A stretch of DNA of 64,000 nt from Halonotius sp046719765 (GCF_046719765.1 NZ_JABEBY010000018.1:1-64000), one strand, 5' to 3'; shown: positions 1 to 9,670, numbered from the stretch's first letter. Numbers and translations: made by a program. Notes: generated by a model from the letters alone, not told the origin.

Positions 1-345
1 AAGACAGCGTGGCAGTTGGATCAGTACGGATCAGAGAAGGCAGCGGGATATCTCTATGGGTGGTTGCCGTCAATCGTGACATTTGCTGAGGCAGCTATCG
101 AGGGGTTCGAGGTGCCGTGGACCTCGAACCCCGTCGAACGGCTGATGGGGGAAGTCAGCAAGCGGTGTAAGAACCAGTGGATGCGCTGGACAGCAGAGGG
201 GCTAGAAGCGTTGCTCCAACTTCGGCTGGTGAAGTACGCCGATTCATCTCACTACCAGTTGTTCCTTGACGAACTGCTCCAGCGATCAACCAAAACAGCA
301 ATGAGCTGTGACCTCTCAACTGAAAACACCAGAGGCAAACTCTAG
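1..345 (+). mobile_element. 3' end of a DDE-type transposase gene (ISH6-like), cut by the window edge
   Basis: The reading frame is open from the first base, so only the C-terminal part (about 114 residues) is present. The segment SNPVERLMGEVSKR followed by a basic, Trp-rich stretch resembles the C-terminal region of archaeal ISH6-type and IS256-like DDE transposases, where the last catalytic Glu lies in an NP-(V/I)-ER motif. The protein ends RGKL just before the stop at 343-345. The terminal inverted repeat of the element should lie within roughly 100 bases after the stop, but its partner is outside the window, so I cannot define the boundary. The family assignment is from memory of the motif; the call as a transposase is firmer than the exact family. 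Confidence 0.6.
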
Positions 346-533
346 AGGACTTTGCGACGCGACCAATTAATCGGACTGCTCTTTGTTGGTCTGATAGTAT
401 TTTTGTCAGTTTTGGTCGGAGGGACTAATTTGCTCAACTACCGTATGAAATCATAGGTTATACTCAACAAGGAAACTACAAAATCCGATTCACCGTTAAG
501 TCCATTATTCTTCCATGTCAGGACAAAAGTGCA

Positions 534-806
534 ATGGAATCAGAAACAGTTGAGCTTGGTTCAGCGCATGTGAAGGCCATAAAAGCTGTTCTTAACACGA
601 GCGAAGAGATCAGTGGTGAACTGGACGACCAGCTACCAGAGGGTGAGAGCAGTGTAGAATTGGAGCTTGAGAATAAGCATCGAGAGATGTTGAGTGCTCT
701 TCTTTCGGGTTATAAAGATATTTTGACTGAAGAATTACCAGAAGGGGAAGAATATCATGCTGACTTTGATGTAATAAAAGATGTTGAAGACGAAATTCAT
801 CGGTGA
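534..806 (+). CDS. Small acidic hypothetical protein, 90 aa
   Basis: I do not recognise this protein. It is strongly acidic (Glu-rich throughout), which is normal for a haloarchaeal cytoplasmic protein, and looks mostly helical with no cysteines and no membrane segment. The ATG at 534 is the first start in the frame. The upstream 188 bases, between the transposase remnant and this gene, are AT-rich and show no other gene. It stands alone, with the next gene about 190 bases downstream on the same strand. The real-gene call rests on composition and the clean start; function unknown. Confidence 0.5.
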   Translation: MESETVELGSAHVKAIKAVLNTSEEISGELDDQLPEGESSVELELENKHREMLSALLSGYKDILTEELPEGEEYHADFDVIKDVEDEIHR

Positions 807-998
807 ATATTTGGTATAACTACCATTTGAAATGAATAATTCGGGCTAACGTTCTAAGCAGATTACTCTGCAAGATACGCGCTGTGCATCTCGCACCGCC
901 CATCTTGATAGCAATCCGATAAATTTGTTTCACTAATTTCGGCAAGAGTCTTCAATGTTATCGCCTCCTTCTTCACATCTAAGCGATTGGCCCTGACC

Positions 999-1517
999 AT
1001 GGAGACAGACACGTGGATAGAGCGATTGATAGTACAGGAACTGTCGTATCCTGACAAACGGCATAAGCACGACTATAAGCCGAAAGAAGCTTCTACGATG
1101 GAATTGATAGTGACCGCTGCCTCGTTGAAGGACGAACTCGAAGAGATCACACAGACTTGGGAGGGCTTCGATGAACTCAAAGCGAAGCTAGAAGACGATG
1201 TTGAGCAGGCCATAGACCGCCTCCACGAGCGTGGCTTCATTACGAAGGAAGGTGAGCAACCCCTCCAGTTGAAATCCGCATCACTGCTAAACATCTTCGA
1301 GGAGCCAAACGACGAGCAAGAATCGGTCGATATGTCGCCGATCTGGACGCTTACCGACGACGGGTTGGCTGAGGCGGCTCGAATAAACGACGCATATACT
1401 GAGGACCTCGCAGAGATAGCGGCGCAATATGACGATCCCGAAGATGCGCCACGCTCTGAATTACTCCCATTGCTCAAAAAATACGGAATCAACCCAACTG
1501 GTCTACAGGTTGATTGA
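999..1517 (+). CDS. Hypothetical acidic protein with winged-helix-like features, 172 aa
   Basis: I do not recognise the family. I chose the ATG at 999 over an in-frame TTG at 987. The middle of the protein (a helix-rich stretch followed by ERGFITKEG and later IWTLTDDGLAEAARI) has the cadence of a winged helix followed by the 'T-DDG-A' strand-helix typical of archaeal transcription regulators, but no confident DNA-binding signature can be fixed by eye. The C-terminus is acidic. It lies upstream of a SprT-like zinc protein with about 90 bases between them, so the two may or may not be co-transcribed. Confidence 0.55.
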   Translation: METDTWIERLIVQELSYPDKRHKHDYKPKEASTMELIVTAASLKDELEEITQTWEGFDELKAKLEDDVEQAIDRLHERGFITKEGEQPLQLKSASLLNIFEEPNDEQESVDMSPIWTLTDDGLAEAARINDAYTEDLAEIAAQYDDPEDAPRSELLPLLKKYGINPTGLQVD

Positions 1518-1606
1518 TGTCAACGGGTGGAACAGCCACCCACAGTTCAACCTCCAAACGAGCGGTATCCGAGACGATTTTGTCTCCTGACCGCTTGCAG
1601 TGATAC

Positions 1607-2371
1607 ATGTCTGTGGCTGGTCACCTCGGTGATGCTCATGACCTCTCTGAACGCGCGCGGCAATATGCGAACGAGGTGATTTTCCGTGACGAGTGGCCGC
1701 TCACTGCTGAGCATGTTAACCTCAACCGGGTGACCTTCGAGACGAGCACGCGGATGGAGCGAAAGCACGGCGTGTGTTCGTCTGATGGAGCGGGCAATAG
1801 CACCATTCGGCTCTCCGAAAAGACCTTTGAGCGAGCCGGGTTCGAAGCAATGGAAGAGACGATTCGCCACGAACTTGTTCACGCTTACCAGCACCAGACC
1901 TCCGGGGTTGACCCCGGACATGGTGACTCATTCAAAGAGTGGGTAGGGCCGCTAAACCTCTCGGGTCGATGCAGTACTCACTATGACACTCAGCCCGAGG
2001 ATTACAAATATCGGTTCTACTGTCTGCAGGGCTGTGGATTCATCGGCGGGCGACACCGGTGGAGTAAGGGTGTTCAGCGTGCAATCTGCGGAAATCTTGT
2101 CTGCGGTGAATGTGACAGTGACCTCCGTGTCGAAGGGCCAAACGGCGTGCTTGATGAAGTCCCAGAGTGGCGTAAGGACTCATCGTTCGACGAGGACGAT
2201 CTTCAGTATCGATTCTACTGTGAGAATTGCGGGCTCATCGGTGGACGGCGGCAAATGTGCAAGACAGTGCGACGGGTAGCCCGAGGGGAAACGGTGTGTC
2301 AGGACTGTGGGTCTTGGAATATAACCGTCCGGGATGAGGACGATACTCTCCTTGCCCCCGCTGAGTTATAA
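1607..2371 (+). CDS. SprT-like zinc metallopeptidase with two C-terminal zinc ribbons
   Basis: SprT-family proteins are zinc-dependent proteases; eukaryotic Spartan cleaves DNA-protein crosslinks. Residues 88-92 read HELVH, the HExxH zinc/catalytic motif, and the following GHGDSF segment supplies the third histidine at about 105, as in SprT. Two similar zinc ribbons follow: one with cysteines near 139, 143, 166 and 169, the other near 205, 208, 231 and 234. Both open with YRFYC and contain a GGRR/GGRH turn, so they look like an internal duplication. Length is 254 residues and the start is ATG at 1607. The product is probably a cytoplasmic nucleoid- or DNA-associated protease. The family call is good; the substrate is inferred only from the family. 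Confidence 0.8.
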   Translation: MSVAGHLGDAHDLSERARQYANEVIFRDEWPLTAEHVNLNRVTFETSTRMERKHGVCSSDGAGNSTIRLSEKTFERAGFEAMEETIRHELVHAYQHQTSGVDPGHGDSFKEWVGPLNLSGRCSTHYDTQPEDYKYRFYCLQGCGFIGGRHRWSKGVQRAICGNLVCGECDSDLRVEGPNGVLDEVPEWRKDSSFDEDDLQYRFYCENCGLIGGRRQMCKTVRRVARGETVCQDCGSWNITVRDEDDTLLAPAEL

Positions 2372-2411
2372 TACCTCCAAGGTTGACTGTACAGACAGAG
2401 ACATAGTTCAA

Positions 2412-3104
2412 ATGACGAGTGATAAAGACGCAGTCCACACGGATCTCGTTGACGCAGTTACAGCGGTCGTTGACCAGTGTCTTGAGGATACCCGCGCCGT
2501 TGAGGTTGGCCAAGATAACTGGTATCCAGACCTCCTGTTCCGCCAAGAGACGTTCATTGTCCACGAGACAGCCGATGACGTAACTATCCAAGTCTCCAGT
2601 GAAGCAGAAGCTGACCTCACAGAGTCAATGGCTGGGTCTGAATCCTATTACAAGCAGATTTCGGACGCACGGCCAAGGCTCGAAGACGAACTGAATGCAC
2701 GCAATTTCGTTACCGAAGGATACAGCGATCCCGAAACTGGTGAGGGGAGATTACGTGTGTTTGGCTGGGATCACGATCCATCGTGGTTCGAACAGGGTGA
2801 CTACATGAAGGTGTATCGCTGGCGAACGCCAATTGAGGTCGTTCACGTTAGCCCGCCTGGTGAGCAGCCTCCAGAAGATCGACCACTGCCAGTCACAGGC
2901 GATGGCGAGTATATCGGTGCAGATACGCTGCACTTGTATCTCCGTGGCAACCGAGGTGGCGAGTACCTTATCGACTATGACGATGACGTTGCCTCGCTTT
3001 ACCAACGAGACTCTGACACGAGTGAGACGCTAACAAAATCGAGTGAACCGGGGAAGACAATTTTTGTCGGCAATCCCGAAACTGGCCCGCGACAAACTGG
3101 GTGA
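2412..3104 (+). CDS. Hypothetical acidic protein, 230 aa
   Basis: No family recognised. The frame is open further upstream, but the ATG at 2412 gives the most natural haloarchaeal N-terminus (MTSDKDAVHTDL), and the upstream stretch overlaps the end of the SprT-like gene with only a few bases to spare. The protein is acidic and has no cysteine cluster, signal or membrane segment. A segment around residues 130-150 contains Trp and aromatic residues (FGWDHDPSWFEQGDYMKVYRW), suggesting a beta-rich domain. It sits between the SprT-like gene and a large helicase gene on the same strand. Confidence 0.55.
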   Translation: MTSDKDAVHTDLVDAVTAVVDQCLEDTRAVEVGQDNWYPDLLFRQETFIVHETADDVTIQVSSEAEADLTESMAGSESYYKQISDARPRLEDELNARNFVTEGYSDPETGEGRLRVFGWDHDPSWFEQGDYMKVYRWRTPIEVVHVSPPGEQPPEDRPLPVTGDGEYIGADTLHLYLRGNRGGEYLIDYDDDVASLYQRDSDTSETLTKSSEPGKTIFVGNPETGPRQTG

Positions 3105-3217
3105 TGGATCTGGGACGCCCTGTGGCACTGGCCCTGACGTACTCTAATCGTTGGAGATGTTGTAGGACGGCCGCCAACATTCAAGACATCGTGTTCTCTT
3201 GACTTCTATAGCCCCTG

Positions 3218-6133
3218 ATGAGCGATATCGCATTCTCTCCCGGACAGCAAGTCCTTCTTAACGGCCGCTCTGCAGAGGTTATTCAGACCCAAACCGTCGG
3301 TGATATCGAGTATCTTCGAGTCTACATCGATGGCGATGGCACGAAAACAGTCTGTCTTGAGGACGTGGATATCGAAGCCAAACAGTCCGGTATCGACGGG
3401 CTCGGTGATCTTCAGCTCGAAGACTACCATCCAGATCACGAAGCTGTCTCCGCACAGTGGTTCGATCTTCACACGCAAGCAACGAAGCTCAAACTCGCCC
3501 ACGAGCAAGGGCAACTGCTCAGCATCTCAAATTCACTTGTCCGATTAGAGCCCTATCAACTCGCCTGCGTGAACTGGGTGATGCAGAAGCTCCGCCAGCG
3601 AGCACTTATCGGCGACGACGTTGGACTCGGGAAAACGATTGAGGCAGGACTCATCCTCAAAGAACTCTCGGCCCGCAACCGTGCGGATCGTGTCTTGTTC
3701 GTCGTGCCAGCCCATCTCCAAAAGAAGTGGATTCGAGATATGGATCGCTTCTTTGATATCGACCTGACCGTCGCTGATCGGGCGTGGGTCGAAGGAGAAC
3801 GGCGACGGCTCGGAGAGGAAGCCAATATCTGGAATCAGGATCACCAGCAGCTCGTCACAAGTATGGCGTTTCTGCGCCAAGAGGAGTTCCGCCCCGCACT
3901 GCAGGACGCCTTCTGGGATGTGGTCGTTGTCGATGAGGCACACAAGGCCGCCAAGCGAGGCGAGTCACCGAGCAAGACAGCCAAGACAATCGATACCGTC
4001 GCCGGAACTTCAGATTCACTGCTCTTGCTTAGTGCGACGCCACACGATGGAAAAGGTGAGGCATTCCGCTCGCTCGTTGAGTATATCGACCCGTTCCTCG
4101 TCGCCGAGGATCAAGAACTCTCCCAAGAGACGGTTGACCGAGTGATGATCCGGCGAGGGAAAACCGATATCTTCGATGACGACGGTGAGCGAATCTTCCC
4201 GGATCGAGAGGTCAACTCTGTCTCTGTCTCGATGACACATGATGAACGGCAGTTCTATCGTGCCGTCACCGATTACGTGAAGAACGTCTACAACCGCTCT
4301 GACAAGTTGAACGAACCCGCCGTCGGGTTCGCCATGGCACTCATGCAGAAGCGGCTGGTGAGTAGTGTTGGAGCGATTCATGCCACTCTCCGGCGTCGAT
4401 TGGATGACCTACTAGATGAGGAAGCTGCGACTGAGAAGCTTTCTGCAGATGCTGAAGCATATCTTGATGGCGAAGACCTCGATGAAGATGCCAAACAAGA
4501 CGCCGAAAACGAACTGGCCGGACTGACGATAGCCAGTAATGACGCGCAACTCGAAGAGGAAATCGATACACTGCGCGATCTCGTCGCTCTCGCAGAAGAT
4601 CTCCCCGTCGATTCAAAAGCTCAGAAAGTGCGGCGATTCATCAGTCAACTGCTTGAGGAACAGCCAAACGAGAAGCTCCTGTTGTTTACCGAGTATCGGG
4701 ACACCCTCGATTACCTACTCGACTTCGTCGAGGACGAACCATGGGCCGATGAGATTCTCGTTATTCACGGCGATGTAGACAAAGACGAGCGAGCGCGGAT
4801 CGAAGACGAATTCAATCACGGCCAATCTCGGTTGCTGTTCGCTACGGACGCTGCCAGCGAAGGGATCGATCTCCAGCACAGTTGCCACATCATGGCTAAC
4901 TACGAACTCCCGTGGAATCCCAACCGGCTCGAACAGCGCATCGGGCGTATCCACCGGTACGGACAGAACAAGGAAGTGAAAGTCTGGAACTTCCTGTTCG
5001 AGGATACCCGTGAGAGCGAGATTTTCGAGATGCTCCAAACCAAGGTCGAAGAGATCCGCACGAAACTCGGGAATACGGCCGATGTGCTCGGGATTCTCGA
5101 TGATATCGATGTTGATGGGCTCATCATGGAATCGATCCAGAATGACGATCCACCCAGTGCCACGAAAGAAGAATTAGAGGAGATGATCGAAGAGCGACAG
5201 CAAACCCTAGAGGAGTGGTATGAGCGAAGCCTCGTCGATACGAGTACGTTCGATGCGGAAAGCCGCCAGCAGATCCAGGAAGTCGTCGATGCCTCTGAGG
5301 ATGTCTATGGAAGTGCAGGGGATATTCGAGAGTTCTTCCAGCAAGCTGTCGAGGCGTTTGGCGGTGAATTCGAGAAACGAGGGACAAATCTGTATGAGGC
5401 CACACTGCCAGCGGAGTTACATCCCACCACAGAAGGTGAACCCTACGGCCCATTCACCTTCGACCGAGACTTCGCCATGGATCACGAGGATATCACGTAC
5501 ATCGCCCCAGACACTGATGTTGTTCAACAACTCATGACGCGAGTGCTTGATGATTCTCGTGGTGAGGTTGGAATCAAGCTACTCCCGTTTGTCGATACGC
5601 CAGGGATCACGTACAACTATCGCGTCGCCTTCGAGGACGGGACTGGAGAGATTGTGCGAGAAGAGACACTCCCAGTTTTCGTCGATGTCGATCAACAGGA
5701 CGCACAGCAAGTACTGGGTGAGCGGGTTATCGAGGGAGACACGGTAACCGCGAAACCTGATATGGATGACCTGCGAGCAGTCCTTGATACCAGAGACGAA
5801 CTCAGAAAAGCAGCTGACCGGTATGTAAGTGCCCAAGTGAACGAAATCAAAGCTGACCTCCAAGAGATGCGCCACGAGGAAACCACTCGGGAATTAGAAA
5901 ATCTCGATGAATATGCACAGGCTGAACGAGAGCGGATTGAGTCCTTTATCGAAGAATACGAGCGGAAAGCTGAGGCGGGTTCAGACATGGATATTGCCAT
6001 TCGAGGGCAGCAAGAACGGCTAGAACAACTCAAAGATCGGATCGAAACACGTCGAGCTGAACTCAAACGTCGAGAACAGATTATCTCGCTCGCGCCAACG
6101 GTCGACAATTACTGTCTCACTTTCCAATTGTAG
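3218..6133 (+). CDS. SNF2/HepA-type DEAH helicase (RapA- and DrmD-related), 971 aa
   Basis: This is a superfamily-2 SNF2-type ATPase. In order: an N-terminal region (1-110), Walker A GDDVGLGKT at 132-140, DEAH at 239-242, LLLSATPHDGK (motif III), a long Glu-rich insertion (about 400-470), then the second RecA lobe with TDAASEGIDLQ (motif V) and NRLEQRIGRIHRYGQ (motif VI). A 300-residue C-terminal extension ends in a coiled coil (about 840-960). RapA/HepA relatives remodel RNA polymerase or other nucleic-acid complexes, and the same architecture occurs as DrmD in DISARM and in other defence loci. No DISARM methyltransferase or DrmA/B gene is visible beside it, so I do not call it a defence gene. 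The start is ATG at 3218 and no helicase motif is missing. Confidence 0.85.
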   Translation: MSDIAFSPGQQVLLNGRSAEVIQTQTVGDIEYLRVYIDGDGTKTVCLEDVDIEAKQSGIDGLGDLQLEDYHPDHEAVSAQWFDLHTQATKLKLAHEQGQLLSISNSLVRLEPYQLACVNWVMQKLRQRALIGDDVGLGKTIEAGLILKELSARNRADRVLFVVPAHLQKKWIRDMDRFFDIDLTVADRAWVEGERRRLGEEANIWNQDHQQLVTSMAFLRQEEFRPALQDAFWDVVVVDEAHKAAKRGESPSKTAKTIDTVAGTSDSLLLLSATPHDGKGEAFRSLVEYIDPFLVAEDQELSQETVDRVMIRRGKTDIFDDDGERIFPDREVNSVSVSMTHDERQFYRAVTDYVKNVYNRSDKLNEPAVGFAMALMQKRLVSSVGAIHATLRRRLDDLLDEEAATEKLSADAEAYLDGEDLDEDAKQDAENELAGLTIASNDAQLEEEIDTLRDLVALAEDLPVDSKAQKVRRFISQLLEEQPNEKLLLFTEYRDTLDYLLDFVEDEPWADEILVIHGDVDKDERARIEDEFNHGQSRLLFATDAASEGIDLQHSCHIMANYELPWNPNRLEQRIGRIHRYGQNKEVKVWNFLFEDTRESEIFEMLQTKVEEIRTKLGNTADVLGILDDIDVDGLIMESIQNDDPPSATKEELEEMIEERQQTLEEWYERSLVDTSTFDAESRQQIQEVVDASEDVYGSAGDIREFFQQAVEAFGGEFEKRGTNLYEATLPAELHPTTEGEPYGPFTFDRDFAMDHEDITYIAPDTDVVQQLMTRVLDDSRGEVGIKLLPFVDTPGITYNYRVAFEDGTGEIVREETLPVFVDVDQQDAQQVLGERVIEGDTVTAKPDMDDLRAVLDTRDELRKAADRYVSAQVNEIKADLQEMRHEETTRELENLDEYAQAERERIESFIEEYERKAEAGSDMDIAIRGQQERLEQLKDRIETRRAELKRREQIISLAPTVDNYCLTFQL

Positions 6134-6307
6134 AATTATAAGCGACCGGCCCAGTCCAACTCCGTCCAAAGCATGAATCTAATTTGATTGCAAAAGGAGA
6201 GAAGAGTATTTAAATTAATAACATATATTTTATATTAATCGCAAGAGGGAGTGTAGATAGAGGGTGCTACAAACAATTAGAAATCTACCCGTGCTACAAT
6301 AGTGTGT

Positions 6308-6598
6308 ATGAATTCCGAATCGATGGTTGAAGATCGAATCACTCGACAAATCCAGTACCAAAACGAAATCGCCGAATTAGAAGCTCAACATGGAAATGAT
6401 ATCTATCAAGATTCAACCACACCTATTGTGATATGGCTCTTCGAAGTTCAAGCGAAGAACACGAAGGTCGGTGGAAAAAAACCAGAAGCATGGATTCCCG
6501 AGGAAGTGGCTGAGAGCATTCAACGGTTCTGTAGCGAGCGTGACCGAGACGCTACGGAGTCAATCATCTCCGTGGCAACACCGTCTATCCGCCGGTAG
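6308..6598 (+). CDS. Small hypothetical protein, 96 aa
   Basis: No family recognised. Possible starts are ATG 6308 and ATG 6323, with GTG 6302 just upstream; I took 6308. The protein has an acidic helix followed by a short strand-rich segment (TPIVIWLFEVQAKNTK) and a helical end. It follows a very AT-rich stretch (about 6190-6290) that marks the left edge of the AT-rich island. The 281 bases after it hold no convincing gene, only short open stretches that may be decayed coding sequence. Confidence 0.45.
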   Translation: MNSESMVEDRITRQIQYQNEIAELEAQHGNDIYQDSTTPIVIWLFEVQAKNTKVGGKKPEAWIPEEVAESIQRFCSERDRDATESIISVATPSIRR

Positions 6599-6879
6599 GT
6601 GAAAGAGACAACCAAGCAGCTGGCCGACGAGGGACATAGTGATTGATGGCGATTAATCTCTATTCACGACCTCTGCCGAAGTTAGGCGACGTACCGTATC
6701 ATCGAGCAAGGAGTTGATGTGCGAACGATGATGTTGGTGTGGGGTGGTCAGATTACTCCGCGATTGAACCATATCTCGGTAAGATAATAGAAGATAAAAT
6801 CAGTCAATCAATGGTTAATTGATAATCAGTAATGCAAATTAGTAGATTATTCAATGGACTTGTCTTGCAAATAATCGTA

Positions 6880-9531
6880 TTATTCAGGCGGAGGTAGTCT
6901 CGAATCACTTAACATATTTAGAAGTTGTTGTCCAGAAATTAATTCTATTTTTTTACCATGACGTTTTGCCTCTTCAATCGCTGTGTTAGTATATGAAGCT
7001 GAACTTACAATTATCGCACGGTCAGCGTTGTCACCTGAAAGTACACCTGCTGTTTTTTGCACTGTGGGTCTACCAACATTATTTCCGGTGCTGTTCTGCT
7101 TGACTTGTATAAGAACAGTTTCCTTATTATTTTTAGCGACAACATCAATACCTCTATCACTCGAAGCTTGCGTTACTGTGGTGGAATAACCCATATCGCT
7201 CCACAGACGGGAAACTAGATGTTCGAAGCTTTCCCAGTCGTACTGAAATAGATCTTCAGAAACCCACGTAGTGTTTATTATATCATCTATATTCCTCTCT
7301 AACGAATCTATTTTTTCAACATCTCCATTAGAAATTGCGTCGTTTAGACTTTCTAAGGTTTCATTTATATCAATATGAGGATAGTCCTCATCTATTTGTT
7401 CGACAAAATTTATAACATTCTCGGCCGAAGTTTTAATTTGCTCAAAATCTTTAATCTTCTGTTGTATTGAATTCTCGTCAACTTTTTTATTATTTATTTT
7501 TCTATTGAGTCCAGTTATAACTCCACGAAGTGGTAGTGAAGAATTCCATCCATACAATTTATTTATTCTTTCAACCATATCTACTGTCTTCTCATACGAA
7601 TTAAGCATATTGATTGCTTGAGAGGGGTTATCATTTATGTCTATTTCAGCAATATTTTGTTGAAGAGTATCTGTTTCTAAATCTATATTTGTATTTTGTA
7701 TTGAGTCGAGTCGTATATTGAGCGAACTTTTTATTTCGTAGCAATCAAGGAAAAGGGAAACTTCTTCAAGCTTTTCTTTGGCTTCACCAGGAGGATCGCC
7801 CCGGCTGATGATCTCAATAGCTTCTGTAGTCGATACATTAATATCAATAGGCTCATCTTTTTCAAATAGACTCTTTATTCTTTGTTCGATTTTACTGTGT
7901 TGTCGGATCGCTTCGCTTGTATCTTGTAAGTAATTATTAAAATCACTAACAGCCTTTTCAGCCTCATTAATCGAGTCGTAGTTCGTAGGACTAGCTTCCC
8001 TCATCCGGGATTCGATTTCAATATCAAAATCAACACTTTCGTTTATATCATTTGCACGCTGAATAGCCTCATCATAATCCTGTTGGACACTCTTCCTATG
8101 CGCCTGTTCTTTAGCTTTCTTAATAGCAACCACAGCTCCTCCGAGAACACCAATACCACCTAAAAATGCTCCAGATGTTTCAATATTTTGAATTTTTCTT
8201 TCAGTTTCTTCAGCAAATTTTTGTGCATTTTCATATTCCCTATTATCAAATGCAGATTTAGCAAGTGAAAGAGAACTCTCCTGACCAGATATTTCTTCAA
8301 ACGTATTAACAACAGATGACGTGCTCATATTTTTTACCCTGCTGATATTTTTTTGTGCAATGGCGCGCTGACCTGCAAATGTATAAACAGAGTCCATTTC
8401 ACCACTAAAGAACGCAGTATCATTATGGATTGTAATAAGCGGTGCCGCCGTGGTCGGTAAGGTATGACTCCATACTGTTTGGCCAGATCTACTGTCAACT
8501 GCTCGGATAGAACCATTTGAACTCCCTAAATATAGTATATTATTAGATTTTTTCTTGTTCATCCATTGAACTGCTCTATCGTACTTGTTTTTCCAAACAA
8601 TTGATTGGTTTCCCATATCCACAGCTAATGTTACCCCGTCATCATAGCCAATATATAATAAATTACTAATCATTGTGGAATTCAATTGGTTATTCGAGAC
8701 GCTCAAGTCCCAGCGTTTTTGTCCGTCAGAATAATCAAACCCATAGATTGTACCATCCTTTCCAATCCCCACAAGATGAGATTCTCCAGCTTGAGGATAT
8801 CCTGTAAGAGAATAATCTCCAGTATTCCATAATAATTCTCCAGATTTTTGATTATATGCATGAATACTTCCATCAGATTCTATAATATCAAGCTCTGAGG
8901 TGTATTTTTCCTCAGCAATAGTTGCAAATATCTTTTCATTTTTTGTATCCATACCAACAACCGGTTTGCCACTTTTTGACCACTTATTCTTTCCATTATC
9001 TTTCCTAAGACACATTAATTCACCTGGTGTAACACGGAACCCATCACTATTTTTTCTGTTTTTAAATCCTCTTCCTGCCGCAAATATGTAGTTATCCTGA
9101 ATAGACAAATATGGAAGTGGCTGTCCTTGGGCGAATTCCACCTCCCAAATCTTAGACCCCGCATTAGGATCTATAGAATATATATTATTCCTTCCTGTGA
9201 CAAATACAGTTTTTTCATCAGTATAAGGGGTTCCAACAACGCTCGGGAGATCGATTGACCACATCCGTCTTCCAGAGTCAATATCAAGTGCAGCAAGTTT
9301 ACCATTCGAATTTCCAAAATTACTCATTCCGACAAAAACAGTTTGATTTATTTTTCCACCAACATCTCCAGCATCGTAATCAATCTTAGACTCCCAATTT
9401 AGTTCCAATGGAAACCCAATATAGTAATTTTCCTCAGAAGGGTTCTCTTGCTGGGCAGAAACAAATGGTAGACTTGACGCTGCAATCACCCCAGAGAGTA
9501 ATGAACGACGAGTTAATCCAGAATAATTCAT
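6880..9531 (-). CDS. Predicted transmembrane sensor-nuclease: Tat signal, beta-propeller, TM helix, coiled-coil, Mrr endonuclease domain
   Basis: I start at the ATG at 9529-9531, which puts the twin-arginine signal LTRRSLLSG immediately at the N-terminus (an upstream ATG would add 16 residues). Residues about 40-390 are PQQ-type propeller blades (repeated DGxIYAxD / GxxxW patterns), expected outside the membrane. A hydrophobic Gly-rich segment at about 453-471 (GAFLGGIGVLGGAVVAI) is followed by a basic stretch (KKAKEQAHRKS), fitting positive-inside with the C-terminus in the cytoplasm. About 290 helical or coiled-coil residues follow. Residues about 762-883 are an Mrr-type restriction endonuclease domain: FEHLVSRLW, then GIDVVA with Asp796, then IQVK with Gln809 and Lys811, the D-(Q/E)xK active site. 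The gene is AT-rich compared with the region to its left. A small gene lies 140 bases upstream on the same strand. The architecture is seen in the sequence; the sensing role is inference. Confidence 0.75.
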   Translation of the reverse strand: MNYSGLTRRSLLSGVIAASSLPFVSAQQENPSEENYYIGFPLELNWESKIDYDAGDVGGKINQTVFVGMSNFGNSNGKLAALDIDSGRRMWSIDLPSVVGTPYTDEKTVFVTGRNNIYSIDPNAGSKIWEVEFAQGQPLPYLSIQDNYIFAAGRGFKNRKNSDGFRVTPGELMCLRKDNGKNKWSKSGKPVVGMDTKNEKIFATIAEEKYTSELDIIESDGSIHAYNQKSGELLWNTGDYSLTGYPQAGESHLVGIGKDGTIYGFDYSDGQKRWDLSVSNNQLNSTMISNLLYIGYDDGVTLAVDMGNQSIVWKNKYDRAVQWMNKKKSNNILYLGSSNGSIRAVDSRSGQTVWSHTLPTTAAPLITIHNDTAFFSGEMDSVYTFAGQRAIAQKNISRVKNMSTSSVVNTFEEISGQESSLSLAKSAFDNREYENAQKFAEETERKIQNIETSGAFLGGIGVLGGAVVAIKKAKEQAHRKSVQQDYDEAIQRANDINESVDFDIEIESRMREASPTNYDSINEAEKAVSDFNNYLQDTSEAIRQHSKIEQRIKSLFEKDEPIDINVSTTEAIEIISRGDPPGEAKEKLEEVSLFLDCYEIKSSLNIRLDSIQNTNIDLETDTLQQNIAEIDINDNPSQAINMLNSYEKTVDMVERINKLYGWNSSLPLRGVITGLNRKINNKKVDENSIQQKIKDFEQIKTSAENVINFVEQIDEDYPHIDINETLESLNDAISNGDVEKIDSLERNIDDIINTTWVSEDLFQYDWESFEHLVSRLWSDMGYSTTVTQASSDRGIDVVAKNNKETVLIQVKQNSTGNNVGRPTVQKTAGVLSGDNADRAIIVSSASYTNTAIEEAKRHGKKIELISGQQLLNMLSDSRLPPPE

Positions 9532-9670
9532 ATACAGTTGATTGTTAATCCATCTCCACCATACATAAATGTAACTCACAATAAAATATAAAACAAAACC
9601 TGGCTAAGTTGCAGAATAAGATAACTTTGTAGGAAATTACCCTCTTTAATAGGAGAATTAAAAGACGGAG

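Noticed and set aside
863..1057. Reverse-strand frame that could encode a 45-64 aa peptide
   Set aside because: It overlaps the start of the better-supported forward gene at 999 and its composition is less acidic. It could be a small divergent gene but evidence is too thin.
3218..6133. Calling the helicase a DISARM gene (drmD) or the BREX helicase
   Set aside because: No DISARM partner is beside it and the BREX operon is more than 40 kb away; only the fold supports a defence link.
6599..6879. Short coding-like stretches after the 96-aa gene (for example an open run with GVDVRTMMLVWG)
   Set aside because: Stops interrupt every frame and there is no start. It is perhaps a decayed fragment, but nothing can be named.
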